This document shows, piece by piece, positions 34,199 through 42,785 of a DNA stretch of 64,000 nt (position 1 is the first letter of the stretch; every line of letters begins with the position of its first letter). A program made the translations under genes and the position numbers. The notes under the pieces were generated by a model. It was not told where the DNA came from, did not search any database, and saw nothing but the letters and a program-made list of their open reading frames with translations. The DNA is from Pseudoalteromonas sp. Scap06 (lineage in GTDB: Bacteria; Pseudomonadota; Gammaproteobacteria; Enterobacterales; Alteromonadaceae). The DNA is taken from positions 372,001-436,000 of the forward strand of contig NZ_CP041331.1 in the NCBI RefSeq assembly GCF_013394165.1, in the 5' to 3' direction.

Positions 34199-35056
34199 AT
34201 GGCAACACACATAGGTTTTTTAGCAATATTTTCGTGGGGGCTTTTAGCTTTACTAGGTAATTTAACCAAAGCGCTCCCTGCTTTTCAGTTGCTTTTCATG
34301 TGCTTTGCACTCTCTTTTATTATTTTATTAGTAAAGCGTTTTGCATCAAAACAGCCTTTATTAACCCCTCCTAAGCTTTCTAAAAAACAAATGATAATAG
34401 GTGTTACTGGTTTATTTGGTTTTCACTTTTGTTATTTTATGGCTTTAAAGTACGGCCCCTTAATAGAGGTAAGCTTAATAGTGTATCTTTGGCCATTATT
34501 ACTGGGTGTATTTGTGGCTACCCCTGGGTCTAAATTTAAAGCAATATTAGGCGGATTACTGGGGTTTTTAGGCACGCTTAGTTTAATTACCGATGGCAGT
34601 GGATTATCTATCAATAGTGAGTATTACTTAGGGTACTTTTTTGCAGGTTGCTGCGCGGTACTGTGGTCTAGTTATTCTTATTTAATGTCGCAATTTGATA
34701 GCCATGTAGATGACATAGGCTGGCTTTCACTTATTGTGGCAGTGCTTGCCCTTTTTGCACATTTTTATTTTGAAACAACCGTTATTAGTTTGTCTGTTTC
34801 ACAATGGCTATGTGCTATTTTATTGGGATTAGGCCCAGTGGGTGGTGCATTTTATTTATGGGATCATGGCTTAAAATTTGGTAACCGATCGCTATTAGCC
34901 TCATTGAGTTTTTTAACGCCGGTGCTCTCTACCTTTATTTTAATACTCGCCTCGCAGACTCCCTTTAGTTGGTCAGTATTTATAGCTTTAGCGCTTATTT
35001 TATTAGGGGCGGCGATTAGCAATAAAAGGCCATCGATAAGTTTAAAAAAAGCATAG
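34199..35056 (+). CDS. EamA/DMT-family transporter
   Basis: 285 residues with ten hydrophobic segments in two EamA repeats, the second ending LGPVGGAFYLWDHGLKFGN. It resembles YddG-type aromatic amino acid exporters, but the substrate cannot be read from sequence. GGAGGG precedes the ATG at a suitable distance. It ends in a strong bidirectional terminator shared with the convergent patatin gene. Confidence 0.85.
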   Translation: MATHIGFLAIFSWGLLALLGNLTKALPAFQLLFMCFALSFIILLVKRFASKQPLLTPPKLSKKQMIIGVTGLFGFHFCYFMALKYGPLIEVSLIVYLWPLLLGVFVATPGSKFKAILGGLLGFLGTLSLITDGSGLSINSEYYLGYFFAGCCAVLWSSYSYLMSQFDSHVDDIGWLSLIVAVLALFAHFYFETTVISLSVSQWLCAILLGLGPVGGAFYLWDHGLKFGNRSLLASLSFLTPVLSTFILILASQTPFSWSVFIALALILLGAAISNKRPSISLKKA

Positions 35057-35064
35057 TTTAATTT

Positions 35065-35110
35065 TATCAACGCTTAAACTTAAGTGGTAATTTAAGTTTA
35101 AGCGTTGATA
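35065..35110. terminator. Bidirectional terminator (19-bp perfect stem)
   Basis: The 19-base arms 35065-35083 and 35092-35110 pair perfectly around an 8-base loop, between the convergent EamA and patatin genes. Confidence 0.8.
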
Positions 35111-35115
35111 CACAG

Positions 35116-36111
35116 CTACATGGCGTAGCTGTGTGCATAATCTACTATACGTGTATTTTGGCTTTTTAAATAAGCGCGGCCTGCTTTTACACCTAGTTTA
35201 TGATCAAAGCGTAAATCATCATTAGAGCTGCCTAACAATTTGCTATGTAGCTTTTCGTTAGCAAAAATTTGAATAATTTCAGCATCATCTGGGGGATTAG
35301 CAATAAATTCAAGCTCGTCTAGGTATGCTTGCTCGTGTTGAATCAAGTAATCAAGTGTTTTTGGGCAGTAGCCCGATGCACATGCAAATGTTCTAAGCTT
35401 TTGAACCCATGCAGTTTGCGCTTGAAAATTCTCATCAACGGTTCTTATTACCACGATTTTTCGTGCGCCACGGTTATAAGCTTCGCGTACAGGCAATGGC
35501 GCAGCTAAGCCGCCATCTAAATAAAAATCTTCATTCGATTGCTCTGCAGCTAAATGTGCTTCGTTTGCCGCTTTTGAGCCTAACCAAGGAGTGAGTTGAA
35601 CACCTTGTTTATACAAAAAAGGTAAAGCACTTGACGCTTTTAATAGCTCTCGCCAGTGTTTGCCATCGCCAGTAGGAGATAAATAATACGGTTTACGATC
35701 ACGTGCATTGGTTGTAGTGATCAGTAGTTCTCTATCACCAAGGCTATTTTTTGCCGTTTTAAAGTCTAATGCTCTATTAACCTCAGTGGTTTTTTCGAAA
35801 TACCAGTCTAAGTCAACAATGTGTTTACCCATTAGGCCTCGACCTAACTGAAAAAAACGTTTATGACGCGAAAGCCCTCTGATCAAGCGTTTTGCGTAGC
35901 CTTTTTGACGCGCTAAATAACTGGTTAAATTTTGCGAGCCAGCAGAGGTGCCTATAAATAAATCAAACGGGTCGTAGTTTTGCTCTAACCACGCGTCAAG
36001 TACACCGGCTGTAAATATCCCTCGCTGACCTCCACCTTCAGCAATCAATGCAGTTTTGGGGTGCATAGGCTTATTGAATGTGTGTGGAGCAACATTTATT
36101 TGAGATTTCAC
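35116..36111 (-). CDS. YjjU-type patatin-like phospholipase
   Basis: 331 residues. The full patatin catalytic set is present: EGGGQRGIFTAGVLDAW (oxyanion GxGxxG), FIGTSAGSQNL (nucleophile Ser, about 59) and LDGGLAAPLPVREA (catalytic Asp). This pattern and the length resemble E. coli YjjU. The start is a GTG preceded by GAGGT at good spacing. No signal peptide. It is unrelated in detail to the patatin at 28001, so the window carries two distinct lipases. Confidence 0.88.
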   Translation of the reverse strand: MKSQINVAPHTFNKPMHPKTALIAEGGGQRGIFTAGVLDAWLEQNYDPFDLFIGTSAGSQNLTSYLARQKGYAKRLIRGLSRHKRFFQLGRGLMGKHIVDLDWYFEKTTEVNRALDFKTAKNSLGDRELLITTTNARDRKPYYLSPTGDGKHWRELLKASSALPFLYKQGVQLTPWLGSKAANEAHLAAEQSNEDFYLDGGLAAPLPVREAYNRGARKIVVIRTVDENFQAQTAWVQKLRTFACASGYCPKTLDYLIQHEQAYLDELEFIANPPDDAEIIQIFANEKLHSKLLGSSNDDLRFDHKLGVKAGRAYLKSQNTRIVDYAHSYAM

Positions 36112-36303
36112 GGTGTACCTCTTAGTTGTTAACTTAACGGAATATGGTTTTATTTTAACGTGCTTGATTAAATCCTTAAAACAGATTAATTGAATAAGTT
36201 CGATTGAAAATATAAATCATTTATTTGTACTCAATCTTTATTCGATTCTCTATTTGGTTATTAGTGTAACTATGGTTGCGTGTACGCTTGCTTAATAAAC
36301 AGC

Positions 36304-37293
36304 TTAGTTCTTTATTTCCATTAGTATTTTTAACGCACGATGACGTTTTTCATCGTCATATAAATCGTTGGTGAATATAAGCTCATCGACCTCTAATTGG
36401 TTCACGATCATTTCTAATTTGTGTTTAATACTCGCTGGCCCACCAGTAACACTTAATCCTAAAAAGCTCTCAACATGAGTGCGCTCTTGTTCGCTCCATA
36501 AGCCCTCCATTGTTTCAACTGGGGGTTTTAACCACAACTCATCGCCTCTGATTAACGACAGTACCCGCTGTTTTGAAGTGGTTGATAGATATTGTGCTTC
36601 TTCATCTGTATCGGCAGCCACTAAAGGTAATGCCAACATTACATAAGGCTTAACTAATACACTTGATGGTTTAAATTCTCGTTTATACAAGGCTATTGCA
36701 TCATGTACAAAACGCGGTGCAAAATGCCCCGCAAATACATAGGGTAATCCTTTTTGCGCTGCTAACTGGGCACTAAATAAACTTGAGCCTAACAGCCAAA
36801 TAGGTACATTAGTGTTTTCACCGGGTATTGCTCGTACACGCTTAGCCCCATCGTATGGGCCTAATAGTGTTTGTAACTCGCTTACTTCATTAGGAAAGTT
36901 TTCAGCGCGGCTAATGTCGTTATTTAAGGCGCGACTTGTCACCGGATCGCTACCTGGTGCGCGCCCTAGCCCTAAATCAATTCGACCAGGATACAAACTC
37001 TCTAAGGTGCCAAATTGCTCAGCCACAACTAAAGGCGCATGATTAGGTAACATAATTCCACCCGACCCTACGCGTATTTTTTTAGTGTTGCCGGCTATGT
37101 GCCCTACTAAAATTGAAGTGGCGGCACAAACAATCCCAGGCATATTATGATGCTCGGCTAACCAAAAACGGTTAAAACCTAATTGGTCTGCTTTTTGTGC
37201 GTAGGCTGTACTTTTGTTTAAGGTGTCACTAACCGTGGCCCCTTTTTGCATAGGCGCCAGTTCAAGTAATGAAAAAGGGATAGTTGATAACAA
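36304..37293 (-). CDS. LLM-class flavin-dependent oxidoreductase
   Basis: 329 residues of the luciferase-like monooxygenase fold: FWLAEHHNMPGI, RIDLGLGRAPGSDP and IWLLGSSLFSAQLAA are the usual family landmarks, and VGHIAGNTKKIRVGSGG fits the FMN pocket. It resembles E. coli YhbW and alkanal monooxygenase-like proteins; the substrate is unknown. The start appears to be a TTG preceded by GGAG, since no in-frame ATG lies near it. It stands alone, transcribed towards the patatin gene. Confidence 0.88.
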   Translation of the reverse strand: MLSTIPFSLLELAPMQKGATVSDTLNKSTAYAQKADQLGFNRFWLAEHHNMPGIVCAATSILVGHIAGNTKKIRVGSGGIMLPNHAPLVVAEQFGTLESLYPGRIDLGLGRAPGSDPVTSRALNNDISRAENFPNEVSELQTLLGPYDGAKRVRAIPGENTNVPIWLLGSSLFSAQLAAQKGLPYVFAGHFAPRFVHDAIALYKREFKPSSVLVKPYVMLALPLVAADTDEEAQYLSTTSKQRVLSLIRGDELWLKPPVETMEGLWSEQERTHVESFLGLSVTGGPASIKHKLEMIVNQLEVDELIFTNDLYDDEKRHRALKILMEIKN

Positions 37294-37435
37294 AGCAGCA
37301 TCTCCAAATTAAATAGCGACTTATGACGTGCTAGCCATAAATAATAAATCTAAAGTAAGAGATGGGTGTACATTACACCAATTCAAGGCAGCTTATCTTG
37401 AAACGCTAAGGTGTTGCGATTGAGCGACAAAAAAG

Positions 37436-38182
37436 CTAGCTACTTTTAGCTGCAGTTTGTTGGCGGTTTAGTTTATAGGCCTCTGAATCAAGGCCTTTTT
37501 TCCAATAACCCGATGAAACAATCTGACTGCGAGGTATCGCTAATTCATCAGTTAATACGGTTTTTGCTTTGCGTACTAATCCGGCCTCTAGTGCCATAAA
37601 TACAATAGGTTGTTGCTCACTAAGCGGCACCGATTTTAATGCGTTTATCACATCTGTATCTGGTTTATGTGTTATTAACCAAGTTACATCTCGCGGCGAC
37701 TCTAAGCTGATCACATCATCTTTTGTTGGTGCATGAATAATCGCGTCAATTTTTGCGTTTTTAGGCAGATGTTGCACGTAGCTTTTAATTGCATTAACCG
37801 AAGTTAAATCGCCAAGTAGTATGTAATGTGGGTGTTCATAGTTATCTAGCTTTTTAGGGCCTGGCCCCGCTATACCTACCTCATCGCCTACTCTTGCTTC
37901 TTTAGCCCAATTAGTTGCGGGACCTTGGTGCATATTAATTACAAAGTCGAGGGTAAGTGCGCCGGTGTGCTCATCAACATGCCTTATAGTGTATGAACGC
38001 ATACATGAAGTTTTAATATTATAATCAACGCGGCCATTTTGGGGAATAAGTACCTTTACGTAGTTACCAATATATTGAGCGCTCAAGTCGTTAAACTCAT
38101 CGGAGCCAACAATAATACGTTGTAAATGTGGGGTTACTTGCTCTGTGCTTAATACTGTTGCTTTGCGTACTTTTTTACCCAT
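37436..38182 (-). CDS. Siderophore-interacting protein (FAD/NAD(P)H ferric reductase)
   Basis: 248 residues of the ViuB/YqjH family, which reduces ferric siderophores in the cytoplasm to release iron. The FAD-binding motif is MRSYTIR (about 62-68), followed by DFVINMHQGPATNWA and the GIAGPGPKK loop; the C-terminal half is the SIP NAD(P)H-binding domain. The ATG has GAGGT upstream. It is divergent from a MarR-type regulator whose probable operators occupy the shared promoter region. Confidence 0.9.
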   Translation of the reverse strand: MGKKVRKATVLSTEQVTPHLQRIIVGSDEFNDLSAQYIGNYVKVLIPQNGRVDYNIKTSCMRSYTIRHVDEHTGALTLDFVINMHQGPATNWAKEARVGDEVGIAGPGPKKLDNYEHPHYILLGDLTSVNAIKSYVQHLPKNAKIDAIIHAPTKDDVISLESPRDVTWLITHKPDTDVINALKSVPLSEQQPIVFMALEAGLVRKAKTVLTDELAIPRSQIVSSGYWKKGLDSEAYKLNRQQTAAKSS

Positions 38183-38228
38183 ATAAATTTACCTCATTAA
38201 AAAAGATGAATTGCACAACGCTCCATTG

Positions 38229-38270
38229 GTTGATAAAATCAACTATATCAATTTAATTGACTTTGTCAAC
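38229..38270. promoter_or_regulatory. Twin palindromic operators between SIP and MarR genes
   Basis: Two copies of [G/A]TTGA-N5-TCAAC, at 38229-38243 and 38256-38270, occupy the divergent promoter region about 27 bases apart. The first is a near-perfect 15-base palindrome and the second has the perfect core TTGACTTTGTCAA. They are good candidates for the binding sites of the MarR-type protein. Confidence 0.6.
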
Positions 38271-38285
38271 CATTATGGATTCCCT

Positions 38286-38705
38286 ATGCATATCTCATTG
38301 GCCAATACATTATTTGCTTTAATGCAAAATTATCGCGTTACCATACGTGAGGCGATTAATGCGGGCGAGCTTGGATTAAACGCAATGCACGTACGCTGCT
38401 TTCATATTATTGCAACAACAACTCAGTGCACTGCAAACGATATTGTTAATCAAACTCAGCGCGACAAAGCCCAAATAGCACGCTTAGTAAAAGAGCTACT
38501 CGCATTAAATTTGATTAACAAAGATGCCAGTGACCACGACAAGCGCTGTTTTATTTTGTCATTTACCCCTGAAGGTCGCACGCTTTATGACAAGCTATTA
38601 GCCGCCGAAGAGCAAGTAAATACGCAAATGTGTAAAAACTTAAACTCACAGCAAATCAATGACTTTTTACATACTGCCCAACAAATGATCAAAAACATGG
38701 ATTGA
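38286..38705 (+). CDS. MarR-family transcriptional regulator
   Basis: 139 residues from the ATG at 38286 (MHISLANTLFALMQNYRV). A frame opening at TTG 38211 would run through the two operator palindromes and is rejected. The winged-helix core includes CTANDIVNQTQRDKAQIARLVKELLAL and the wing DKRCFILSFTPEGRTLY. It probably represses itself and the divergent siderophore-interacting protein gene; the inducer is unknown. Confidence 0.85.
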   Translation: MHISLANTLFALMQNYRVTIREAINAGELGLNAMHVRCFHIIATTTQCTANDIVNQTQRDKAQIARLVKELLALNLINKDASDHDKRCFILSFTPEGRTLYDKLLAAEEQVNTQMCKNLNSQQINDFLHTAQQMIKNMD

Positions 38706-38740
38706 TCCGCCATTCATTACTTGGCATAACTGATACAAAA

Positions 38741-38772
38741 CGCATATACTGTACACTTATACAGTATATGCG
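38741..38772 (+). promoter_or_regulatory. LexA (SOS) box upstream of umuDC
   Basis: CTGTACACTTATACAG at 38749-38764 is a perfect CTGT-N8-ACAG LexA site. The symmetry extends outward to a 12-base perfect arm on each side (CGCATATACTGT with its complement). It ends 15 bases before the umuD ATG and should cover the promoter. Confidence 0.92.
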
Positions 38773-38786
38773 TTTTAGGTTGTGTT

Positions 38787-39200
38787 ATGTTTGTTATTCC
38801 CATTTATATAGAGGCCGGTGTTTGCGGGTTTGAATCGCCTGCAGCGCAGTATAGTGAGTTAGGAATATCACTCGACGAGCTATTAATAAAACACCCTGAT
38901 GCCACCTTTATTGGCGTTGCCTCCGGATGCTCTATGCAAGAAATTGGTATTTTTGAGGGCGACTTACTGTTAGTTGACCGTGCTGAAATTCCCAAAGATG
39001 GCGATGTTATTGTGGCAAACTTAAATGGTTTATTTGTATGTAAGCTGCTAGATAAAACTAATGCGCGGCTGCTCTCGGCTTCTGCTGCTTATAAGCCCGT
39101 GCAATTAACCGAGTCTGATGAATTTCAGCTTGAAGGCGTGGTAACCCGCTCAATTAGGTTGCATCGGCAAAGCCCTGAGATACTTTCATGTATGCCTTAG
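38787..39200 (+). CDS. umuD: DNA polymerase V subunit UmuD
   Basis: 137 residues, S24/LexA-type peptidase. The self-cleavage site Cys-Gly is kept (VCGFESPAAQY), but only 13 residues precede the cut, against about 24 in E. coli UmuD. The nucleophile Ser lies in ASGCSMQEIGI (about 51) and the catalytic Lys in LFVCKLLDK (about 88). RecA-promoted cleavage would give UmuD', the form that activates Pol V. It is under a LexA box and its end overlaps the umuC start by 13 bases. Confidence 0.93.
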   Translation: MFVIPIYIEAGVCGFESPAAQYSELGISLDELLIKHPDATFIGVASGCSMQEIGIFEGDLLLVDRAEIPKDGDVIVANLNGLFVCKLLDKTNARLLSASAAYKPVQLTESDEFQLEGVVTRSIRLHRQSPEILSCMP

Positions 39201-40444
39201 TTGATGCGGTTGCTTTTTATGCCAGTGCTGAAAAGGTATTTGACCCCGCAATTCGTTCAAAACCAGTTGTGGTGCTTACCAATAACGATGGCTGCGTATG
39301 TGCGGTATGCCCTATTGCCCGTAAGCTTAATATTCCTAAATTTGGCCCCTATTTTAAAGTAAAGCAATTACTAGCAAAACATCAGGTGGTGGTGCGCTCA
39401 TCTAACTACGAACTATACGCTAATTTAAGCGATAGAATGATGAACGTTATTGCTCGCTTTTGTGATACCCAGCATATTTACAGTATTGACGAATCATTTT
39501 TGCACTTTAAAGGCTATCAGCCATTAATTACTGATTGGCACCACTACGGACAGCTAATTAGACGTACAGTATGGCGCGAAACCAAACTCCCTGTTGGGGT
39601 TGGCTTTGGGCCAACACCGACCTTAGCCAAAGCCGCGAATCATGCTGCTAAAAAACTAGCTGGCTTTAATGGGGTTGCCGTGATTGATGATGAAGCAAGC
39701 CGACAAGCTATTTTACAGCAAATGCACTGCCAGGATGTATGGGGAGTGGGCAAACGTATAGCTAAAAAGCTGGCGCTAATGAATATTAATACCGCATGGC
39801 AGCTGGCTGAGCAAAGTCCAAAAACAATTCGTCGCCAATTTAGCGTAGTGCTTGAGCGTACAATTAACGAACTCAATGGCATTACCTGTTTAAACTGGGA
39901 TGATGTGCGCCAAGACAAACAAGCTATTTTTTCAACGCGTAGTTTTGGCCAGCGCCTTAGCGATCCTGATGCAGTGAGAACCGCATTAATAAATCATGCC
40001 AGTGTAGTTGCACAAAAATTAAGAGCGCAACAGTCGCTAACTCATCGTATTTATATTTTTGCTGCCAGCTCATCACATGAGCAAGCCTTTTATAAAAAGT
40101 CAGCTATGCATCAATTTGACCCGCCCACTAACGATACCCGTGTTATAGCAAGTGCAGTATCAAAGAGTTTTGAGCAGATATATCAGCCGGGTATTCGTTT
40201 TTATAAATGCGGAGTGGGTGCATTAGAGCTTAGCCCACAGCAGTTTCAACAACATACTTTATTTGAGAAACAAACCGATAACCCGCAGTTAATGGGCTGC
40301 TTAGATGCGATAAATCATCGCTTTGGGAAAGGAATGCTTAGCGTAGCAAGCAGCCAACTAAATGAACGCTGGCATATGAATAGAGCTTTTTTATCGCCGC
40401 AATACACAACCCGTTGGCGCGATATTCCTAAAATACAGTGTTAG
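39188..40444 (+). CDS. umuC: DNA polymerase V catalytic subunit UmuC
   Basis: 418 residues of Y-family polymerase. The palm carries the catalytic acidic residues in MYALVDAVAFYASAEK (Asp 6) and IYSIDESFLHF (Asp-Glu, about 100). The helix-hairpin-helix region VWGVGKRIAKKLALM and the little-finger domain follow. It performs error-prone translesion synthesis with UmuD' during the SOS response. The start lies inside umuD, and the stop overlaps the stop of the convergent gene (TTAG). Confidence 0.95.
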   Translation: MYALVDAVAFYASAEKVFDPAIRSKPVVVLTNNDGCVCAVCPIARKLNIPKFGPYFKVKQLLAKHQVVVRSSNYELYANLSDRMMNVIARFCDTQHIYSIDESFLHFKGYQPLITDWHHYGQLIRRTVWRETKLPVGVGFGPTPTLAKAANHAAKKLAGFNGVAVIDDEASRQAILQQMHCQDVWGVGKRIAKKLALMNINTAWQLAEQSPKTIRRQFSVVLERTINELNGITCLNWDDVRQDKQAIFSTRSFGQRLSDPDAVRTALINHASVVAQKLRAQQSLTHRIYIFAASSSHEQAFYKKSAMHQFDPPTNDTRVIASAVSKSFEQIYQPGIRFYKCGVGALELSPQQFQQHTLFEKQTDNPQLMGCLDAINHRFGKGMLSVASSQLNERWHMNRAFLSPQYTTRWRDIPKIQC

Positions 40445-40896
40445 TCAGCAACTTTAATAAATTCGCATTCTACACTTGGGTTATCTAAGGTGTATTTAAG
40501 GGTGCTATCGGTTAAAAAAGTAATGGTTTGTTTAATGGTTCTTTCGTGAATTGGATTATCACATCGGCTCATACGTAAACCATTTTCGAGGCCATTAGTT
40601 TTGTATTTAAGTGAGCTGGTAATAAAACAATAATTAGGCTTTTGAATAGTACGAGTGCCATTGTGTAATGAGTTAAACAAAATCTCTTTACCTAAGCTAA
40701 AACCTTGCTCAGGATCTTCAGGGTTATTAAATTGCAATCGACTATTAGTGCACAAACCCGAGTTACTTGAGGTAACTTCGTAATTACCTAGCTTAGTTTT
40801 TAATAGTGGAATAAAGCGAGTTTTATTACTTGGGCCTGCCACTGCGTAGCAGCTAAAAAGGCTTATGGTAAGTAAAACCAGTGTGAAACATTTCAT
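40441..40896 (-). CDS. Secreted hypothetical protein
   Basis: 151 residues. A signal peptide (MKCFTLVLLTISLFSCYAVAG) precedes a mature part with several cysteines (in GLCTNSR, NYCFI, MSRCDN and VECEF) that could form two disulfides in the periplasm. No family recognised. It is convergent with umuC with overlapping stops, and nothing is cotranscribed with it. Confidence 0.7.
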   Translation of the reverse strand: MKCFTLVLLTISLFSCYAVAGPSNKTRFIPLLKTKLGNYEVTSSNSGLCTNSRLQFNNPEDPEQGFSLGKEILFNSLHNGTRTIQKPNYCFITSSLKYKTNGLENGLRMSRCDNPIHERTIKQTITFLTDSTLKYTLDNPSVECEFIKVAD

Positions 40897-41097
40897 TATA
40901 AGCTCTATCCTCGTGTATCAACCATGATCAAGCACTGTGACGATGCTTAGCTATTTCTAACTATAACAGAGATTTACTATAAAAGATGCGAAGTCGTATT
41001 ACTATGAGCAGCTGCGCAAAAACTAACTTAAAATACGTAGCTAACAACAAATAAGATTAAACTAGACGTAAGCTTTATTACATAAAGGGGGAAGAAA

Positions 41098-41325
41098 ATG
41101 CATTACTTGTGATTAACCTGAACTCTGGTTAAAAGATTTACTAACATGTTGAATCAAAAAATATTTTTACCTACTTTTCTCTAGCTAGAAATTTTTAGTG
41201 AAAACAAGGCGAAATTACGCGTCAATAGCTAGCCTATTGCAAGTAAACTCAAAGCAGTTAGCGCTGAAAATAGCTGCTTGAGATGAATTTATTATCCGCA
41301 GTTCAGGTTAATTAAGTAATGCATT
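41098..41325. mobile_element. MITE-like repeat with about 30-bp terminal inverted repeats
   Basis: Both ends carry AATGCATTACTT followed by TTAACCTGAACT, in inverted orientation with a 2-base length difference. The 228-base interior has no gene. The TTAACCTGAACT ends and the CTAGCTAGAAATTTTTAGTG interior resemble short non-autonomous elements I recall as frequent in alteromonads. The gap 40897-41339 otherwise contains nothing I recognise. Confidence 0.65.
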
Positions 41326-41339
41326 AATAACACGCTGAG

Positions 41340-41858
41340 TTATTGCCAATACTTAGCAAATAATTGCGGGTAATTTTGTTTTAAAAACTTAGGTTTGTCT
41401 TTAAAGCGCTTACCTTTAGGTTGGTCAAGCCCTGATGGGATAAAGGATAACTCATCGTCGTTACGCTCTTCATATAACAAACCTGCAATTAGGTCATACT
41501 CATCTAAATACGGATAAGGTTGCTCGTTTAAAAAATAAAGCGGCGTGCACTGAGCCAGGCTATCTGGGTTTTCTAGTGCAGCTTTAAATACGGCTTCACC
41601 ACGAGAAATTAACCAACAACGAAATTCTGAAAAACCATATTCATCATTACAGCCCGCCATAACAAACGCGGCACCAAATAAGTCCCAGGTATAACTTTGA
41701 CGCATACAAATACTAAACTGCTTATCAAATTCAATTAATTGCTCATCTGATAAGTCACTCAGTGCCGACTTAAGCAATTGGCACACTGAGTCAGGCTCTG
41801 CGGTTTTATCTTCAACTGTAACCAGTCGCCAAAAATCAGTTAAGGTTAACTCACTCAT
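41340..41858 (-). CDS. DUF4240-family protein
   Basis: 172 residues, cytoplasmic, acidic. The N-terminal DFWRLVTVEDK and the QSYTWDLFGAAFVMAGCNDEYGFSEFRCWLISRG region match the DUF4240 family (FWxLI... and DFRxWLIxxG landmarks). Function unknown. Its ATG overlaps the stop of the ywbE-like gene, so the two are cotranscribed. Its last bases lie 15 bases from the MITE-like element, whose insertion has not disrupted it. Confidence 0.8.
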   Translation of the reverse strand: MSELTLTDFWRLVTVEDKTAEPDSVCQLLKSALSDLSDEQLIEFDKQFSICMRQSYTWDLFGAAFVMAGCNDEYGFSEFRCWLISRGEAVFKAALENPDSLAQCTPLYFLNEQPYPYLDEYDLIAGLLYEERNDDELSFIPSGLDQPKGKRFKDKPKFLKQNYPQLFAKYWQ

Positions 41859-42049
41859 GCAATGATCTCTTTTACCCGACCCACTTGGCCGTCTTCTAAT
41901 TGTACTTTTATTCCGTGCGGGTGATTAGGTGACTTGGTCAATAAACGCGACACGATACCATTGGTTAAAGTACCACTGCGTTGATCTTGTTTAAGCACAA
42001 TATTAACCTCTGTGCCTGGCGTTATTTGTGAGCGTGTTGGAACGGCCAT
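41855..42049 (-). CDS. ywbE: YwbE-family small protein
   Basis: 64 residues matching the YwbE/DUF2196 family: ITPGTEVNIVLKQDQRSG and NHPHGIKVQLEDGQVGRV, a small all-beta protein. Function unknown. It ends in ATGA overlap with the DUF4240 gene, which suggests coupled translation. Confidence 0.87.
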   Translation of the reverse strand: MAVPTRSQITPGTEVNIVLKQDQRSGTLTNGIVSRLLTKSPNHPHGIKVQLEDGQVGRVKEIIA

Positions 42050-42186
42050 ATTTAATCTCTATTACAATTTTTTGCGATTATAGCCTGCTTAATAGAATCT
42101 CTCCATATTAAAGCTTTTACTAAGACCATAAATGCCAAATACAGCTTAAAATGAGGGATAATTAAACAAAAACACAGTACCTATTT

Positions 42187-42474
42187 TTACTGCTTAAGAA
42201 ATGAAATAGCATTGTTTTTTATATGGATATTTAAACTAGCTAATGCATTACAAATAAGCTGCACAATGTAATCTAGCTGATTATTTTGTTTAGCCTGCTC
42301 TAGTGCAATAGCATCAATAAAATAACAACTTACAGTAAACTTAGAAGGTAAATTGTTTAAATCAACCGAGTGAGTAAGAAAGCTAAAGCCCTCAACGTTA
42401 TCTTTTATTTGCTCGCAAGCAATTGTTAATTGTTGACGAATACGTTTATCTAGCTGCTTTTGGGTTTTGGTCAT
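42187..42474 (-). CDS. Small conserved hypothetical protein
   Basis: 95 residues without signal peptide or membrane segment. The basic N-terminus KTQKQLDKRIRQQLTIACEQ and FSFLTHSVDLNNLPSKFTV resemble a family of about 100-residue gammaproteobacterial proteins that databases sometimes label Fis-like without evidence; I would not infer DNA binding from that. It starts 6 bases after the stop of a small lipoprotein gene and is probably its operon partner. Confidence 0.65.
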   Translation of the reverse strand: MTKTQKQLDKRIRQQLTIACEQIKDNVEGFSFLTHSVDLNNLPSKFTVSCYFIDAIALEQAKQNNQLDYIVQLICNALASLNIHIKNNAISFLKQ

Positions 42475-42480
42475 GGTTTA

Positions 42481-42687
42481 TTACTGCTCGGCGATTTGTT
42501 GTTTTTTAAATTCTTTGTAGCTGTCTTGTTGTTGTTTAACACATTCATGGTATTCCTTGTCAGCCATATGGCTGCATTCATCTAATCGGGCTGATTGAAT
42601 TTCATGATAGCGGCTATCGCTGCTACACCCTGTTAACACTGCGATTACCGATAACGAAAGTAGATACTTTAAGTTATTATTTAGCAT
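42481..42687 (-). CDS. Small lipoprotein
   Basis: 68 residues. The signal peptide ends in the lipobox LTGC (Cys about 21). The mature part is only 48 residues, hydrophilic, helical and glutamine/lysine-rich, with two further cysteines (ECSHM, HECVK). Probably anchored in the outer membrane, with no recognised family. It is the first gene of a pair with the 95-residue protein. Confidence 0.75.
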   Translation of the reverse strand: MLNNNLKYLLSLSVIAVLTGCSSDSRYHEIQSARLDECSHMADKEYHECVKQQQDSYKEFKKQQIAEQ

Positions 42688-42785
42688 TCAAAATTCCTTA
42701 TTATTTTAACCGGAAAACTACTGATTTTCGTTATTTTTGCTGTATATTGCACTGGTTTTGTATTTATAACCGTTAAGGGCACGTT

